A DNA stretch of 45,793 nt from a bacterium (lineage in GTDB: Bacteria; Actinomycetota; Thermoleophilia; Solirubrobacterales; Solirubrobacteraceae). The stretch lies in contig JAJPKQ010000014.1 of NCBI GenBank assembly GCA_021323635.1, positions 1 through 45,793 on the forward strand, written 5' to 3'. Shown here piece after piece: positions 8,227 to 15,997 of the stretch. The position numbers were made by a program, and so were the translations under genes. Numbering within the stretch: position 1 is the first letter of the stretch; each line of letters opens with the position of its first letter. The notes under the pieces were generated by a model. It was not told where the DNA came from and made no database searches. It was given only the letters and a program-made list of their open reading frames with translations.

Positions 8227-10385
8227 AGCTCCTCCAGGTGCCAGATCCGCCGCTCGTCAAGCTGCGCGCGGCGGCCGGGCGCAAGCGCGAAGGTGTCGGC
8301 GGGCGACTCGATGATCGCCGGGCCGCTGATCGCGCTGCCCGCGCAAAGCTGCGACTGCTCGAAGATCGCGGTCTCGCTCCAGCCGCCGCGCCACCAGACC
8401 GGCCTGGTCGCCTTGGGGGTCGCAGCCACGCCGCTCGCCTGGCGGCTCTCTGCGGGCAGCGCCGGCTTCTCCACCGGCACGGCCGCAGTGACGATCACGT
8501 TGGTGACCAGATAGCCCAGCTCCGGCGAGCGGGAGCTGCGCGCGTAGAGCTTGGCGTAGGCCTGCTCGAAGGAGGCGATCAGCTCGTCAACCTGCTCGCC
8601 GTCGACGAGCTCCCCGTGCGCAGAGGCGATCTCGAGGTCGTTGAGCTGCCCGAGGTACTGCATGCGGGCGAAGTGACGGTAGGTGATCGCGTCCTCCGCA
8701 AAGCCAGACTTGGCGAGCTCGGCGGCAAGGCGCTCGCGCAGGGTCCGCCAGCCGGCGCTGATGAACGCGCCGACCCCCGCCTTGGCCTGGGCGTCGGCTG
8801 CAGGCAGGATCGGCATGTCGACCGTGAGGTCGCCGCGATAGGCGAAGTCGCCGCAGGCACAGCCGAACGCCGAGAAGCCCGCCGCCCACGCCGGCACCAG
8901 CACCTCGCGGTAGCCCACGCCCTCGGTGTAGCCGGCGACGTGCAGCGGCCCGCCGCCGCCATAGCACAGCAGCGTGTAGTCGACCGGCGAGTAGCCCTTG
9001 CCGAGCACCTGCGCGACCGCCTCGTAGCGCAGGGTCTCGTCGAAGAGCTCGATGATCCCGGCCGCGGCCTCCTCGACCACCATCCCCAGCGGGCGGGCGA
9101 TCTGCTCGGCTACCGCCGCGCGAGCGCGCTCGGCGTCGAGGCGGATCTCCCCGCCCAGGAAGTAGTCGGGGTTGATGCGGCCGAGCACGAGGTTGAGGTC
9201 GGTGATGGTGGGCGTCTCCAGACCGCCGTCAGGCCAGCAGACGCCGATCGCCGCACCCGCGGAGTCAGGCCCCAGCTCCGGCCTGCCGGAGCTGGGGTTG
9301 ATGCGCACGAAGGAGCCGGTGCCGGCACCGATCGAGTCGACCTGCACCAGCGGCAGGTTGAGGACGAAGCGCGCGATGTCCGGGGTCTGCCGGATCGTCA
9401 GCTCGCCGTCGGTGATCAGCGAGACGTCGAAGCTCGTGCCACCGATGTCGCTGCAGACGATGTTGCGCTCCGCGCGATCGGCATAGAGGCTCTCGGCCAG
9501 ATGCAGCGCTCCGACGACGCCGCCGATCGGCCCGGAGATCAGCGTCCGGCCGAGCTCGCGGGCATCGATCGAGATCGACCCGCCGTGCGCCGCCATGATG
9601 CGCAGGTCGAAGCCCGCGCCCGCCTCACGGGTGGCCGCGCGCACGCGCTGGAGCTGCTCCCGCGAGGGCTCGGCCGCGTAGGCCTCGATCAGCGTCGAGT
9701 TCAGGCGGGGCAGATCGCGCCGCATCGGATACAGCTCGCTGGAGAGGAAGATCGCAAGCTCGGGATGATGCTCGCGCGCAAGCTCGCGCACACGCTGCTC
9801 GTGGACGGGATTGCGGTAGCTGAAGAGAAAGCAGACGACGACCCCTTCGACGCCGGCGGCCACCAGCGCCTGCAGCGCGCTGCGCGCCTCCTCCTCGTAG
9901 AGGGGCACCGCCGGAGTGCCGAAGAGGTCGATGCGCTCGCGCACGCCGTAGACTCGCTCGCGCGGGACCAGCGGCTCGTTGTGGTGGTGGGTGGCGACGT
10001 GCAGGCGGTCGGAGTAGGGGTAGCCGAGGTAGGTCTGGATCCCTCGCTCCAAGCGCAGCATGTCCTCCATCCCGCCGGTCACGATCAGGCCGATGCGCCG
10101 CCCCTTGCGCTCGAGCAGGCGGTTGAGCATCGCCGTGCCCGAGTAGATGCCCGCGACAAGGCGCGGGAACGCCTGAGCGGGATCCAGCTGCCATTGCGCA
10201 AGCGCATCGGTGGCAGACGCCATGAACCCGACCGCCTCATCGGCGGGGGTCGACTGCGCCTTGCCGACCACGAAGCTGCCATCGCGGTCGACGATGAAGG
10301 TGTCCGTCATCGTGCCCCCGGCATCGATCGCAAGGACGCGCGGCTCGCGCCGCACCCCGTCTGCGATCGCCGGCTCTGCGGGCAT
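8223..10385 (-). CDS. acxA: Acetone carboxylase beta subunit (hydantoinase A family)
   Basis: The 720-residue HyuA-type subunit contains the ASKHA-type nucleotide-binding loop DAGGTMTD (21-28) and the second phosphate loop CSDIGGTSFDVS further on. It uses ATP to phosphorylate bicarbonate and the ketone during carboxylation. It is the first gene of the beta-alpha-gamma operon. An in-frame TAG lies three codons upstream, so the ATG at 10385 is the earliest ATG-type start. There is no ribosome-binding sequence, but TAGTAT ends 6 nt before the ATG, which suggests a leaderless message. The downstream product, acetoacetate, would feed central metabolism after CoA activation by enzymes not seen here. 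Confidence 0.93.
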   Translation of the reverse strand: MPAEPAIADGVRREPRVLAIDAGGTMTDTFIVDRDGSFVVGKAQSTPADEAVGFMASATDALAQWQLDPAQAFPRLVAGIYSGTAMLNRLLERKGRRIGLIVTGGMEDMLRLERGIQTYLGYPYSDRLHVATHHHNEPLVPRERVYGVRERIDLFGTPAVPLYEEEARSALQALVAAGVEGVVVCFLFSYRNPVHEQRVRELAREHHPELAIFLSSELYPMRRDLPRLNSTLIEAYAAEPSREQLQRVRAATREAGAGFDLRIMAAHGGSISIDARELGRTLISGPIGGVVGALHLAESLYADRAERNIVCSDIGGTSFDVSLITDGELTIRQTPDIARFVLNLPLVQVDSIGAGTGSFVRINPSSGRPELGPDSAGAAIGVCWPDGGLETPTITDLNLVLGRINPDYFLGGEIRLDAERARAAVAEQIARPLGMVVEEAAAGIIELFDETLRYEAVAQVLGKGYSPVDYTLLCYGGGGPLHVAGYTEGVGYREVLVPAWAAGFSAFGCACGDFAYRGDLTVDMPILPAADAQAKAGVGAFISAGWRTLRERLAAELAKSGFAEDAITYRHFARMQYLGQLNDLEIASAHGELVDGEQVDELIASFEQAYAKLYARSSRSPELGYLVTNVIVTAAVPVEKPALPAESRQASGVAATPKATRPVWWRGGWSETAIFEQSQLCAGSAISGPAIIESPADTFALAPGRRAQLDERRIWHLEEL

Positions 10386-10391
10386 GGGCGC

Positions 10392-10397
10392 ATACTA
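10392..10397 (-). promoter_or_regulatory. Candidate -10 element of the acetone carboxylase operon
   Basis: TAGTAT (minus strand) ends 6 nt before the acxA ATG, the spacing expected for an actinobacterial promoter giving a message that begins at the start codon. The last G of the first TAG is part of the in-frame stop that blocks any longer protein. A -35 element 17 bp further upstream would fall inside the palindrome at 10409-10424. Confidence 0.5.
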
Positions 10398-10408
10398 GCC
10401 CACGTCCG

Positions 10409-10424
10409 GTTAGGAGCACCTAAC
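10409..10424. promoter_or_regulatory. TTAGG-N4-CCTAA palindrome before acxA (candidate operator)
   Basis: GTTAGG (10409-10414) and CCTAAC (10419-10424) form a perfect 6-bp inverted repeat with spacer AGCA. It lies 24 bp upstream of the acxA ATG and would overlap the -35 region of the putative promoter, so it reads as a repressor operator. The same TTAGG-N4-CCTAA architecture occurs upstream of the amidohydrolase gene. Confidence 0.6.
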
Positions 10425-10442
10425 TGCGCGATCGGCGCTCGC

Positions 10443-12206
10443 CTACGCACCACCCGGCTGAGCTGCGTCGCGCGCCGCGTAGGCGAGATGCCCATCTACA
10501 TACGTGCGCAGTATGCGCAGCGATGTCAGCGCCTCCGGGCCGCAGGCGAGGGGATCGCCCGAGAGCACCACCAGATCGGCCTCCTTGCCCGGCGCGAGGC
10601 TGCCGGCCCGCTCAAAGACGCCAAGCGCATGAGCGCCACCAGCGGTGTATGCGCGCAGCAGGCTCGCCACATCGACGGCCTCCTGTGCTTCGAAGCAGTC
10701 GCCTGAGCAGGTCATGCGGGTGCTGCCGGCGCGCAGCGCCGCCAGCACGTCATATGAGGAGACCGGGTAGTCCGAGCCCCCCGCCAGCTCCACCCCCGCG
10801 CTTTGAAGCGTGCGCAGCGCCAGCGCGCGCAGACCCCCCGGCAGCGGCATCGCGGCCAGCTCGTCGCCGATGTCGAAGACGAAGTGGGGGTTCACAACTG
10901 CGATCGCGCCGACCGCCGCGATGCGCGCCGCAAGCTCGGAGTCGAGGATCATCGCATGCTCGAGTCGGGGCGCGCCGGGCAGATCGGAGAGCGCTGCGCC
11001 GGCGGCCTCAAGCGCTGCGACCGCAACCGTGATCGCCTCGTTGCCGAGCGCGTGCTGAGCCACCTGCGCCCCCACGGCAGCAGCCTCGGTGATCGTAGTT
11101 GCGATCTGTTGGTGTGAGTGAAACAGCATCCCGTGATGCAGATGCCCGCCTCGGTCGGGGCGCCAGCCACTGCCAAGGCGCGCAGACGCACGCAGCGCTG
11201 CAAGCCCGCCGCCGCCAAGCGCGCGGCGCAGCACCGCCGTGAGCGATCCGATCAGGTGCAGAGGCGAGGCGCAGATCGCGCACTGGTCGGCGCCGTCGAG
11301 GAAAAGCTTCGCCGGGCCGATCGGCGCGCGCCTTGGCCCGCTGCCGCTCGGCGCGGCAAAGCGCTCGACGATCAGCGAGTCAGCGCCGACCGGCATCCGG
11401 TGGACCTTGACCGGAAGCATTCCCGCAGCGACTGCGCGCTCGTAGAGGGCGTCGATCGCCGGCGGCACCGCCGCGTCGCCCACGCGGACGATCCCCGCGC
11501 GCAGGAGCGCGCGCCCGTGCGCCTGGCACTCGGCAAGCCAGGCATCCCCGGCGTGCGCCAGAAGCGCGTCGCGCGAGCGCGCCTCGGCGGCGAAGAACGG
11601 CGCCTCGATGACCTCGCCGGTGAGCCGGCCACGCCGGCGCCCGAGCCGACCACCGGGCGGGTCGGGGCTGGCGGCGGTGAAGCCCATCAGCTCCAGCCCA
11701 GCGGAGTTGAGCACGCCCTCGTGGCAGGAGTAGGCCATCAGCAGCAACGGCCGCTGCGGGCAGATCTCGTCAAGCTCCTCCCGGCGCGGGGCACGCCTCT
11801 CGGCAAGCTTGTGAGGATCGTAGCCCTGCGCGCGCACCCAGGGGGTCTCGCACCTCTCCACGAACGGCTTCAGGCGCGCGATCAGAGCCGCCAGCGGCTG
11901 GCCCGGCAGGCAATGCAGATCGGGCGCGCGGCGATCGAGCGCCGCCAGGCAGTAGTGATGATGGGCGTCGATGAAGCCGGGCAGCAGAGCCGCGCCGTCA
12001 AGCTCGACGCGCTCGAATGGCTCCCCGAGGGCGGCCGCGACCGCTTGCTCGCTCCCCCAGGCGCTGATCAGCCCGCCACTTACGCCGAGCGCATCCACCC
12101 GCGGCCGCGCGGCATCCATCGTGATGATCGGGCCGCCGCAGAGCAGCAGGCGCGGCGGCGCTTGCGCCGCTCTCTCTCCGCCGGGTTCTCGCTCGCGATC
12201 CTCCAT
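10443..12206 (-). CDS. YtcJ-like metal-dependent amidohydrolase
   Basis: The 587-residue protein belongs to the amidohydrolase_3/YtcJ group. It shows the beta-sandwich entry LLCGGPIITMD, the metal-binding HxH in GFIDAHHH (His82, His84), a HALGN motif in place of the common HAIGD, RLEHAMIL, the catalytic Asp in GSDYPVSS, and the closing GSLAPGKEADLVVL. Such enzymes hydrolyse exocyclic amide or carbamate-like bonds in the cytoplasm, but substrates are largely unknown. Its stop is 57 bp before acxA, with the TTAGG palindrome between them, and it has its own copy of that palindrome upstream. Start ATG 12206 is the only sensible one before an in-frame TGA near the upstream palindrome. Confidence 0.87.
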   Translation of the reverse strand: MEDREREPGGERAAQAPPRLLLCGGPIITMDAARPRVDALGVSGGLISAWGSEQAVAAALGEPFERVELDGAALLPGFIDAHHHYCLAALDRRAPDLHCLPGQPLAALIARLKPFVERCETPWVRAQGYDPHKLAERRAPRREELDEICPQRPLLLMAYSCHEGVLNSAGLELMGFTAASPDPPGGRLGRRRGRLTGEVIEAPFFAAEARSRDALLAHAGDAWLAECQAHGRALLRAGIVRVGDAAVPPAIDALYERAVAAGMLPVKVHRMPVGADSLIVERFAAPSGSGPRRAPIGPAKLFLDGADQCAICASPLHLIGSLTAVLRRALGGGGLAALRASARLGSGWRPDRGGHLHHGMLFHSHQQIATTITEAAAVGAQVAQHALGNEAITVAVAALEAAGAALSDLPGAPRLEHAMILDSELAARIAAVGAIAVVNPHFVFDIGDELAAMPLPGGLRALALRTLQSAGVELAGGSDYPVSSYDVLAALRAGSTRMTCSGDCFEAQEAVDVASLLRAYTAGGAHALGVFERAGSLAPGKEADLVVLSGDPLACGPEALTSLRILRTYVDGHLAYAARDAAQPGGA

Positions 12207-12257
12207 CGCTCTGTCGGCTTGCCAGGAGCGCCTGCCCCACGCTCCTCTTGACGATGC

Positions 12258-12276
12258 TTAGGTCAGCCTAACGCAA
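12258..12276. promoter_or_regulatory. DtxR/IdeR-like box upstream of the amidohydrolase
   Basis: TTAGGTCAGCCTAACGCAA (plus strand) matches the mycobacterial IdeR consensus TTAGGTTAGSCTAACCTAA at 16 of 19 positions. Its core, TTAGG (12258-12262) with CCTAA (12267-12271), is a perfect palindrome with a 4-nt spacer. It lies 52 bp upstream of the amidohydrolase ATG in the gap after ychF. A DtxR-family (iron or manganese) repressor is the natural candidate, but another regulator with the same half-site cannot be excluded. Confidence 0.6.
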
Positions 12277-12308
12277 TGCTCGCCGCAGCGCGCCCGAACG
12301 CCCGTGTG

Positions 12309-13397
12309 CTAGGGAGTGAAGCGCACCGTGATCACATCGCCGTCGTGGACCAGGTACTCGCGCCCCTCCAGGCGCAGGGTGCCGCGCTCGCGCGCCCCGG
12401 CCCAGCCGCCCGCCTCGACAAGCGCATACCAGGGCACCACCTCCGCGCGCACGAAGCCCCGCTGAATGTCGGAGTGGATCTGCCCGGCCGCCTCGTAGAC
12501 GCTTGCGCCCGCACGCAGATGCCAGGACTGCGCAGGCTTGCCCTCGCCCGCGGTGAAGAAGGCGATCAGCCCCAGCAGCTCGAAGGCAGCGCGCACAAGC
12601 CGCGCGAGCGAGCCCTCCTCGCCGAGGCCAAGCTCGGAGCGCATCACCGCGGCTTCCTCGTCGGGCAGCTCCGCCAGCTCGGCCTCGGCACGCGCAGAGA
12701 TTGCGACCACGGGGGCGTTGCGCTCGGCGGCCGCCTGGCGCAGCGCCGCAGGGGCCTCGCTCTCGCCCTCGGCGACGTTGGCGACAAAGAGCACCGGCTT
12801 GCCCGTGATCAGCCCCAGCGCACGCGCCGCCCCCTGCGCGTCCTCAGGAACCGCGACCGCGCGCGCCGGCTGTCCGCCGTCAAGCGCTGCGATCACCTGT
12901 GCCAGCCATGCCTGCTCGGCGATCGCCTCCTTTGCCCCGCTGCGCGCCTGGCGCGCCACCCGCTCGGCGCGCCGCTGCGCCTGCTCGAGATCGGCAAGCG
13001 CAAGCTCGGTCTCGATCACCTCGATGTCGCGCACGGGGTCGACGCTGCCCACCGGATGGACGACGCTCTGCACCTCGTGGGCGCGGACGACGTGCACGAT
13101 CGCGTGGGTCTCGCGAATGTGGGAGAGGAAGCGGTTGCCGAGCCCCTCGCCCTTGTGCGCGCCCGCGATCAGCCCAGCGATGTCATGGAAGGCGATCGTG
13201 TCGAAGATCACCTCCGAGGCGCCGACCGTTGCGGCGACCTGCTCGAGGCGCTCGTCGCTCACCGGCACCACCGCGACATTGGGCTCGATCGTCGTGAAGG
13301 GATAGCCGGCCGTCTGCGCGCCCGCCTTCGTGAGCGCGTTGAAGAGCGTCGACTTGCCCGCGTTCGGCAGCCCGACGATGCCGATCCGCGTGCTCAC
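12309..13397 (-). CDS. ychF: Ribosome-binding ATPase YchF (OLA1 family)
   Basis: The 362-residue protein has the P-loop GLPNAGKST (9-17), G3 motif DIAGL (72-76), and NVAE (207-210) in place of the NKxD guanine motif, which is the hallmark of this ATP-preferring Obg-family member. A C-terminal TGS domain (about 278-362) follows. YchF is a nearly universal cytoplasmic ATPase that binds ribosomes and affects translation and oxidative stress responses. Its GTG start overlaps the TGA of the PAP2 gene (GTGA), placing it last in the long minus-strand run. Confidence 0.97.
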   Translation of the reverse strand: MSTRIGIVGLPNAGKSTLFNALTKAGAQTAGYPFTTIEPNVAVVPVSDERLEQVAATVGASEVIFDTIAFHDIAGLIAGAHKGEGLGNRFLSHIRETHAIVHVVRAHEVQSVVHPVGSVDPVRDIEVIETELALADLEQAQRRAERVARQARSGAKEAIAEQAWLAQVIAALDGGQPARAVAVPEDAQGAARALGLITGKPVLFVANVAEGESEAPAALRQAAAERNAPVVAISARAEAELAELPDEEAAVMRSELGLGEEGSLARLVRAAFELLGLIAFFTAGEGKPAQSWHLRAGASVYEAAGQIHSDIQRGFVRAEVVPWYALVEAGGWAGARERGTLRLEGREYLVHDGDVITVRFTP

Positions 13398-13981
13398 GTG
13401 CGCACTCCGGCGGTGCCGGCCGCCCTGGCCCTGGCCACACGCGGCCGCAGGAGGTGAGCGATCGCGCTGCCTAGCAGCGCGCCACCGATGAGGTCGCTCG
13501 GGTAGTGAACCCCCAGGTAGATGCGCGAGTATGCGAATGCGCCCGCGAGCGCATAGAGCGGCGCAGCGGGCAGCGAGAGCTCCGAGTAGAGCGCGGCCGC
13601 AAGCACAGAGGTGGTGGTGTGGGCGCTTGGAAAGCTCAACCCCGAGGGCGTGCTCGTCAGCGGGGGGAGCCCTGGCAGCGATGGGCGCCTGCGGCGGACT
13701 GTGAATTTGATCGCGGTGTTCAGGACGTATCCTCCGCCGACCGCCGCCGTCGCAAGCCGCCAGGCGCGGGCGCTGCCGCCGCGCTGCATCGAGCCGGCGG
13801 TGCCCAGCGCAAGCCAGAGCGCCGCGTGCTCGCCAAGCCGCGAGAAGCGCGCCACCGCGCGCTCGGCGCCAGGGCTGTGGCCGGCGGTGCGCGCAAAGAG
13901 CAGCAGCGCGCGGTCGCAGCTGCTGGCCGTCGCAAGGATCCCTGCCTGCCGGCGCGGCGCTCGGCCGCGTCGCCTAGGCAC
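13394..13981 (-). CDS. PAP2-family membrane phosphatase
   Basis: With the GTG at 13981 the product is 195 residues with several membrane helices. All three acid-phosphatase motifs are present: Kx6RP in KFTVRRRRP, PSAH in FPSAHTTTS, and SRxxxxxHxxxD in SRIYLGVHYPSD. PAP2 enzymes remove phosphate from lipid phosphates such as undecaprenyl pyrophosphate or phosphatidate. The GTG overlaps the TAG stop of the upstream small gene (GTGCCTAG), supporting this start over the ATG at 14062, which would bury 80 bp inside that gene and adds only Ser/Arg-rich sequence. Substrate cannot be told from the sequence. Confidence 0.85.
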   Translation of the reverse strand: MPRRRGRAPRRQAGILATASSCDRALLLFARTAGHSPGAERAVARFSRLGEHAALWLALGTAGSMQRGGSARAWRLATAAVGGGYVLNTAIKFTVRRRRPSLPGLPPLTSTPSGLSFPSAHTTTSVLAAALYSELSLPAAPLYALAGAFAYSRIYLGVHYPSDLIGGALLGSAIAHLLRPRVARARAAGTAGVRT

Positions 13982-14198
13982 GGAAGCCGACGTGGTGCTC
14001 CTCGCTCTCGATGCGCACGTAGAGGACGCTCGAGAGATCCAGCGCAAGCGTGCCATCCTCATCGCACAGCTCGTGCCAGCGCGCGCTCGCCTCGCCGCCG
14101 CGGAGCGCCCCGCGCAGGCGCTCGAGCTCCTCTGCGCTCACGCGCGCGCTGACCGCCTGGCCGCCGCGGAAGCCGATCGATATCGCCTGCGCCGCCAC
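13974..14198 (-). CDS. Small protein of unknown function (74 aa)
   Basis: A GTG-started gene of 74 codons lies 4 bp after the epimerase gene and overlaps the PAP2 start. The protein looks like a compact alpha/beta fold: a strand (AISIGFRGG), a helix (SAEELERLRGALR), and a paired-strand end (ALDLSSVLYVRIESEEHHVGF). I do not recognise a family. The tight coupling on both sides and normal codon use argue that it is real. Confidence 0.65.
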   Translation of the reverse strand: MAAQAISIGFRGGQAVSARVSAEELERLRGALRGGEASARWHELCDEDGTLALDLSSVLYVRIESEEHHVGFRA

Positions 14199-14202
14199 CC
14201 GA

Positions 14203-14610
14203 TCAGTGCTCCGCCGGCTGGACGACCTCGACGAGCACGCGCTCCAGTCCGCGCGGGTCCAGGAAGGCGACGCGCGAGCCGCGAATGCCCACGCGCGGGC
14301 GCTGGTCGAGCAGCGTCACGCCCTCCTCTGAGAGCTGAGCAAGCGTCGCATCGATGTCATCGACCTGGTAGGCGATGTGGTGCAGCCCGGGGCCGCGCCT
14401 GGCGAGGAACTTTCCCACCGGCGTGTCCTCGTGCAGCGGCGCGAGCAGCTCGACGTGGTTCTCGCCGACATCGAGCAGCGCTGCCTCCACCCCCTGGGAC
14501 TCGACGCGCTCGCGATGAGCGAGCGCAAGGCCGAGGCGCTCGGACCAAAGCGCGATGCCCGCCTCCAGATCCTCCACTGCGATGCCGATGTGATCGATGC
14601 GCTTGAACAC
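14203..14610 (-). CDS. mce: Methylmalonyl-CoA epimerase
   Basis: This 135-residue VOC-superfamily protein has the doubled beta-alpha-beta-beta-beta fold and the expected start RIDHIGIAVEDL. Likely metal ligands are His7, Glu54, His77 or His78 in GLHHIAYQVDD, and Glu128 in VLVEVVQ. It interconverts (R)- and (S)-methylmalonyl-CoA in the propionyl-CoA to succinyl-CoA route. No mutase or propionyl-CoA carboxylase is in the window. It begins at GTG 14610, 12 bp after the peptidase stop. Members of the VOC superfamily are easily confused, but the motifs and length fit the epimerase well. Confidence 0.88.
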   Translation of the reverse strand: MFKRIDHIGIAVEDLEAGIALWSERLGLALAHRERVESQGVEAALLDVGENHVELLAPLHEDTPVGKFLARRGPGLHHIAYQVDDIDATLAQLSEEGVTLLDQRPRVGIRGSRVAFLDPRGLERVLVEVVQPAEH

Positions 14611-14622
14611 CGGCAGCGGAGT

Positions 14623-15954
14623 CTAGCGGGAGGCGCTCCCGAGCACGGCAAGCGCAAGGTCGCGGTAGAGCTCCGCCGCAAAGGCGAGGTCGCGCACGTC
14701 GATGCGCTCGTCAGCGCCGTGCACGAGCGGGGCGGCCTCAAGCAGCGTCTGGTGGCGCTGAGGAAAGAACCCGTAGGCGACGCAATCCGGAAAGGCGGCG
14801 CGGAAGTGGCGCGAGTCCGAGAAGCCCGCGAGCATCACCGGGACCAGCCGCGCTCCCGGGTCGGCTCGCGCCAGCCAGCCGGCGATCGCATCGGCAAGCT
14901 CGCTCTGCACCGGCGAGGCGTTCGCGGGCATCTGCTCGGTGAACTGCAGCCGATAGCGCTCGCCCTCCGGCCCCTGCGCGGGGCCGAGGATCTGCGCAAC
15001 CGCAGCTTCGACATCGCTCGCGCCCCCACCCGGGGGGACGCGGCAGTCGACCTTCAGCTCCGCGCGGCTGGGGATCACGTTGATCTTCTCCGATGCGGTG
15101 ATCCGCGTCGGCGCGAAGGTGATCCCAAAGAGCGGCTCGAAGATCGCAGCCAGCCGCTCGTCGGCCGCGCGCAGCCTGGCAAGCAGCGGCGCGGGATCGC
15201 CGGCCTTCTCGCCGAGGGCGGCAAGCAGCGCCTCAGACTGCGGTGAGGGCAGGTAGGAGATCGAGCGCTCGGCAAAGCGCGCAAGCAGCGGCGCCATCTT
15301 CAGCAGAGCGTTCTCGCCGAGCGCAGGCAGCGAGGCGTGCGCGGCGACGCCGCTCGTCGTCAATGTGAAGCGGAAGACGCCCTTCTCGGCGCAGCAGAGG
15401 CCGTAGCAGCGGGCGCCCTCAACCTCGAAGAGCTCGCCGGCCCCCTCGTTGATCAGCATGTCGCAGCGAACCTCCTCGGCGTGCTCGCGGGTGATCCACT
15501 GCGCGCCGAGCTCCCCGCCGGTCTCCTCGTCCACGACGCTCACGATCAAGAGCTCTCCGCGCCGCGGGCGCCAGCCCGCTCGTGCCAGCTCGGCCGCAGC
15601 GGCGGCCTCGGCGGCAACCTGCGACTTCATGTCGATCGCCCCGCGCCCCCACAGGAACCCGTCGATGAGCTCGCCGCCGAAGGGGTCGTGGCGCCACTCG
15701 CGCGGGTCTGCCAGCACCGTGTCGACGTGCCCGAGGTAACAGAGGGTCGGACCGGGAAGCTCGCCGCGCAGGCGCGCGACGAGATTGGGGCGCTCAGGCT
15801 CGGCGGCCAGCAGCGAGCACTCAAAGCCTGCGTCGCGCAGGTACGCAGCGAGGTGCTCCTGGGCGGGGCGCTCCGCGCCGGGCGGGTTGACCGTTTTGAA
15901 GCGCAGCAGCTCTGCCAGCAGCCGCTGGGCGGCAGCGGAGGGGTCGACGCTCAT
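14623..15954 (-). CDS. M20-family metallopeptidase/deacylase (ArgE/DapE-like)
   Basis: The 443-residue protein shows the dinuclear zinc pattern of M20 enzymes: His76 and Asp78 in GHVDTV, bridging Asp108 in GRGAIDMKS, and the catalytic Glu143-Glu144 in VVDEETGG. A dimerisation insertion occupies the middle third. The family includes acetylornithine deacetylase, succinyl-diaminopimelate desuccinylase and carboxypeptidases; sequence alone does not choose among them. Its place directly behind a peptide ABC transporter suggests a peptidase or aminoacyl-amide hydrolase acting on the imported substrate. TAGGAT ends 6 nt before the ATG and no ribosome site is visible, so it may also have its own leaderless promoter. 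Confidence 0.88.
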   Translation of the reverse strand: MSVDPSAAAQRLLAELLRFKTVNPPGAERPAQEHLAAYLRDAGFECSLLAAEPERPNLVARLRGELPGPTLCYLGHVDTVLADPREWRHDPFGGELIDGFLWGRGAIDMKSQVAAEAAAAAELARAGWRPRRGELLIVSVVDEETGGELGAQWITREHAEEVRCDMLINEGAGELFEVEGARCYGLCCAEKGVFRFTLTTSGVAAHASLPALGENALLKMAPLLARFAERSISYLPSPQSEALLAALGEKAGDPAPLLARLRAADERLAAIFEPLFGITFAPTRITASEKINVIPSRAELKVDCRVPPGGGASDVEAAVAQILGPAQGPEGERYRLQFTEQMPANASPVQSELADAIAGWLARADPGARLVPVMLAGFSDSRHFRAAFPDCVAYGFFPQRHQTLLEAAPLVHGADERIDVRDLAFAAELYRDLALAVLGSASR

Positions 15955-15960
15955 CGGCCG

Positions 15961-15966
15961 ATCCTA
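15961..15966 (-). promoter_or_regulatory. Candidate -10 element before the M20 peptidase
   Basis: TAGGAT on the minus strand is followed by a 6-nt spacer and then the ATG at 15954, the same layout as in front of acxA. It would allow the peptidase and the genes behind it to be transcribed apart from the transporter. Confidence 0.4.
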
Positions 15967-15997
15967 CGCGCTGGGCGTCCGGAGGGAAGCCGCGCGC

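Noticed and set aside
10409-10424. Reading the GTTAGG/CCTAAC palindrome as a terminator of the amidohydrolase gene
   Set aside because: The stem is only 6 bp with no T-run, it overlaps the expected -35 of acxA, and an equivalent site lies upstream of another start codon.
8238-10706. An 822-codon open frame on the plus strand opposite acxA
   Set aside because: Long antisense frames are expected opposite high-GC genes. The translation has no recognisable motif, while the minus-strand gene has clear catalytic motifs. The same holds for the 611-codon plus-strand frame at 6238-8073.
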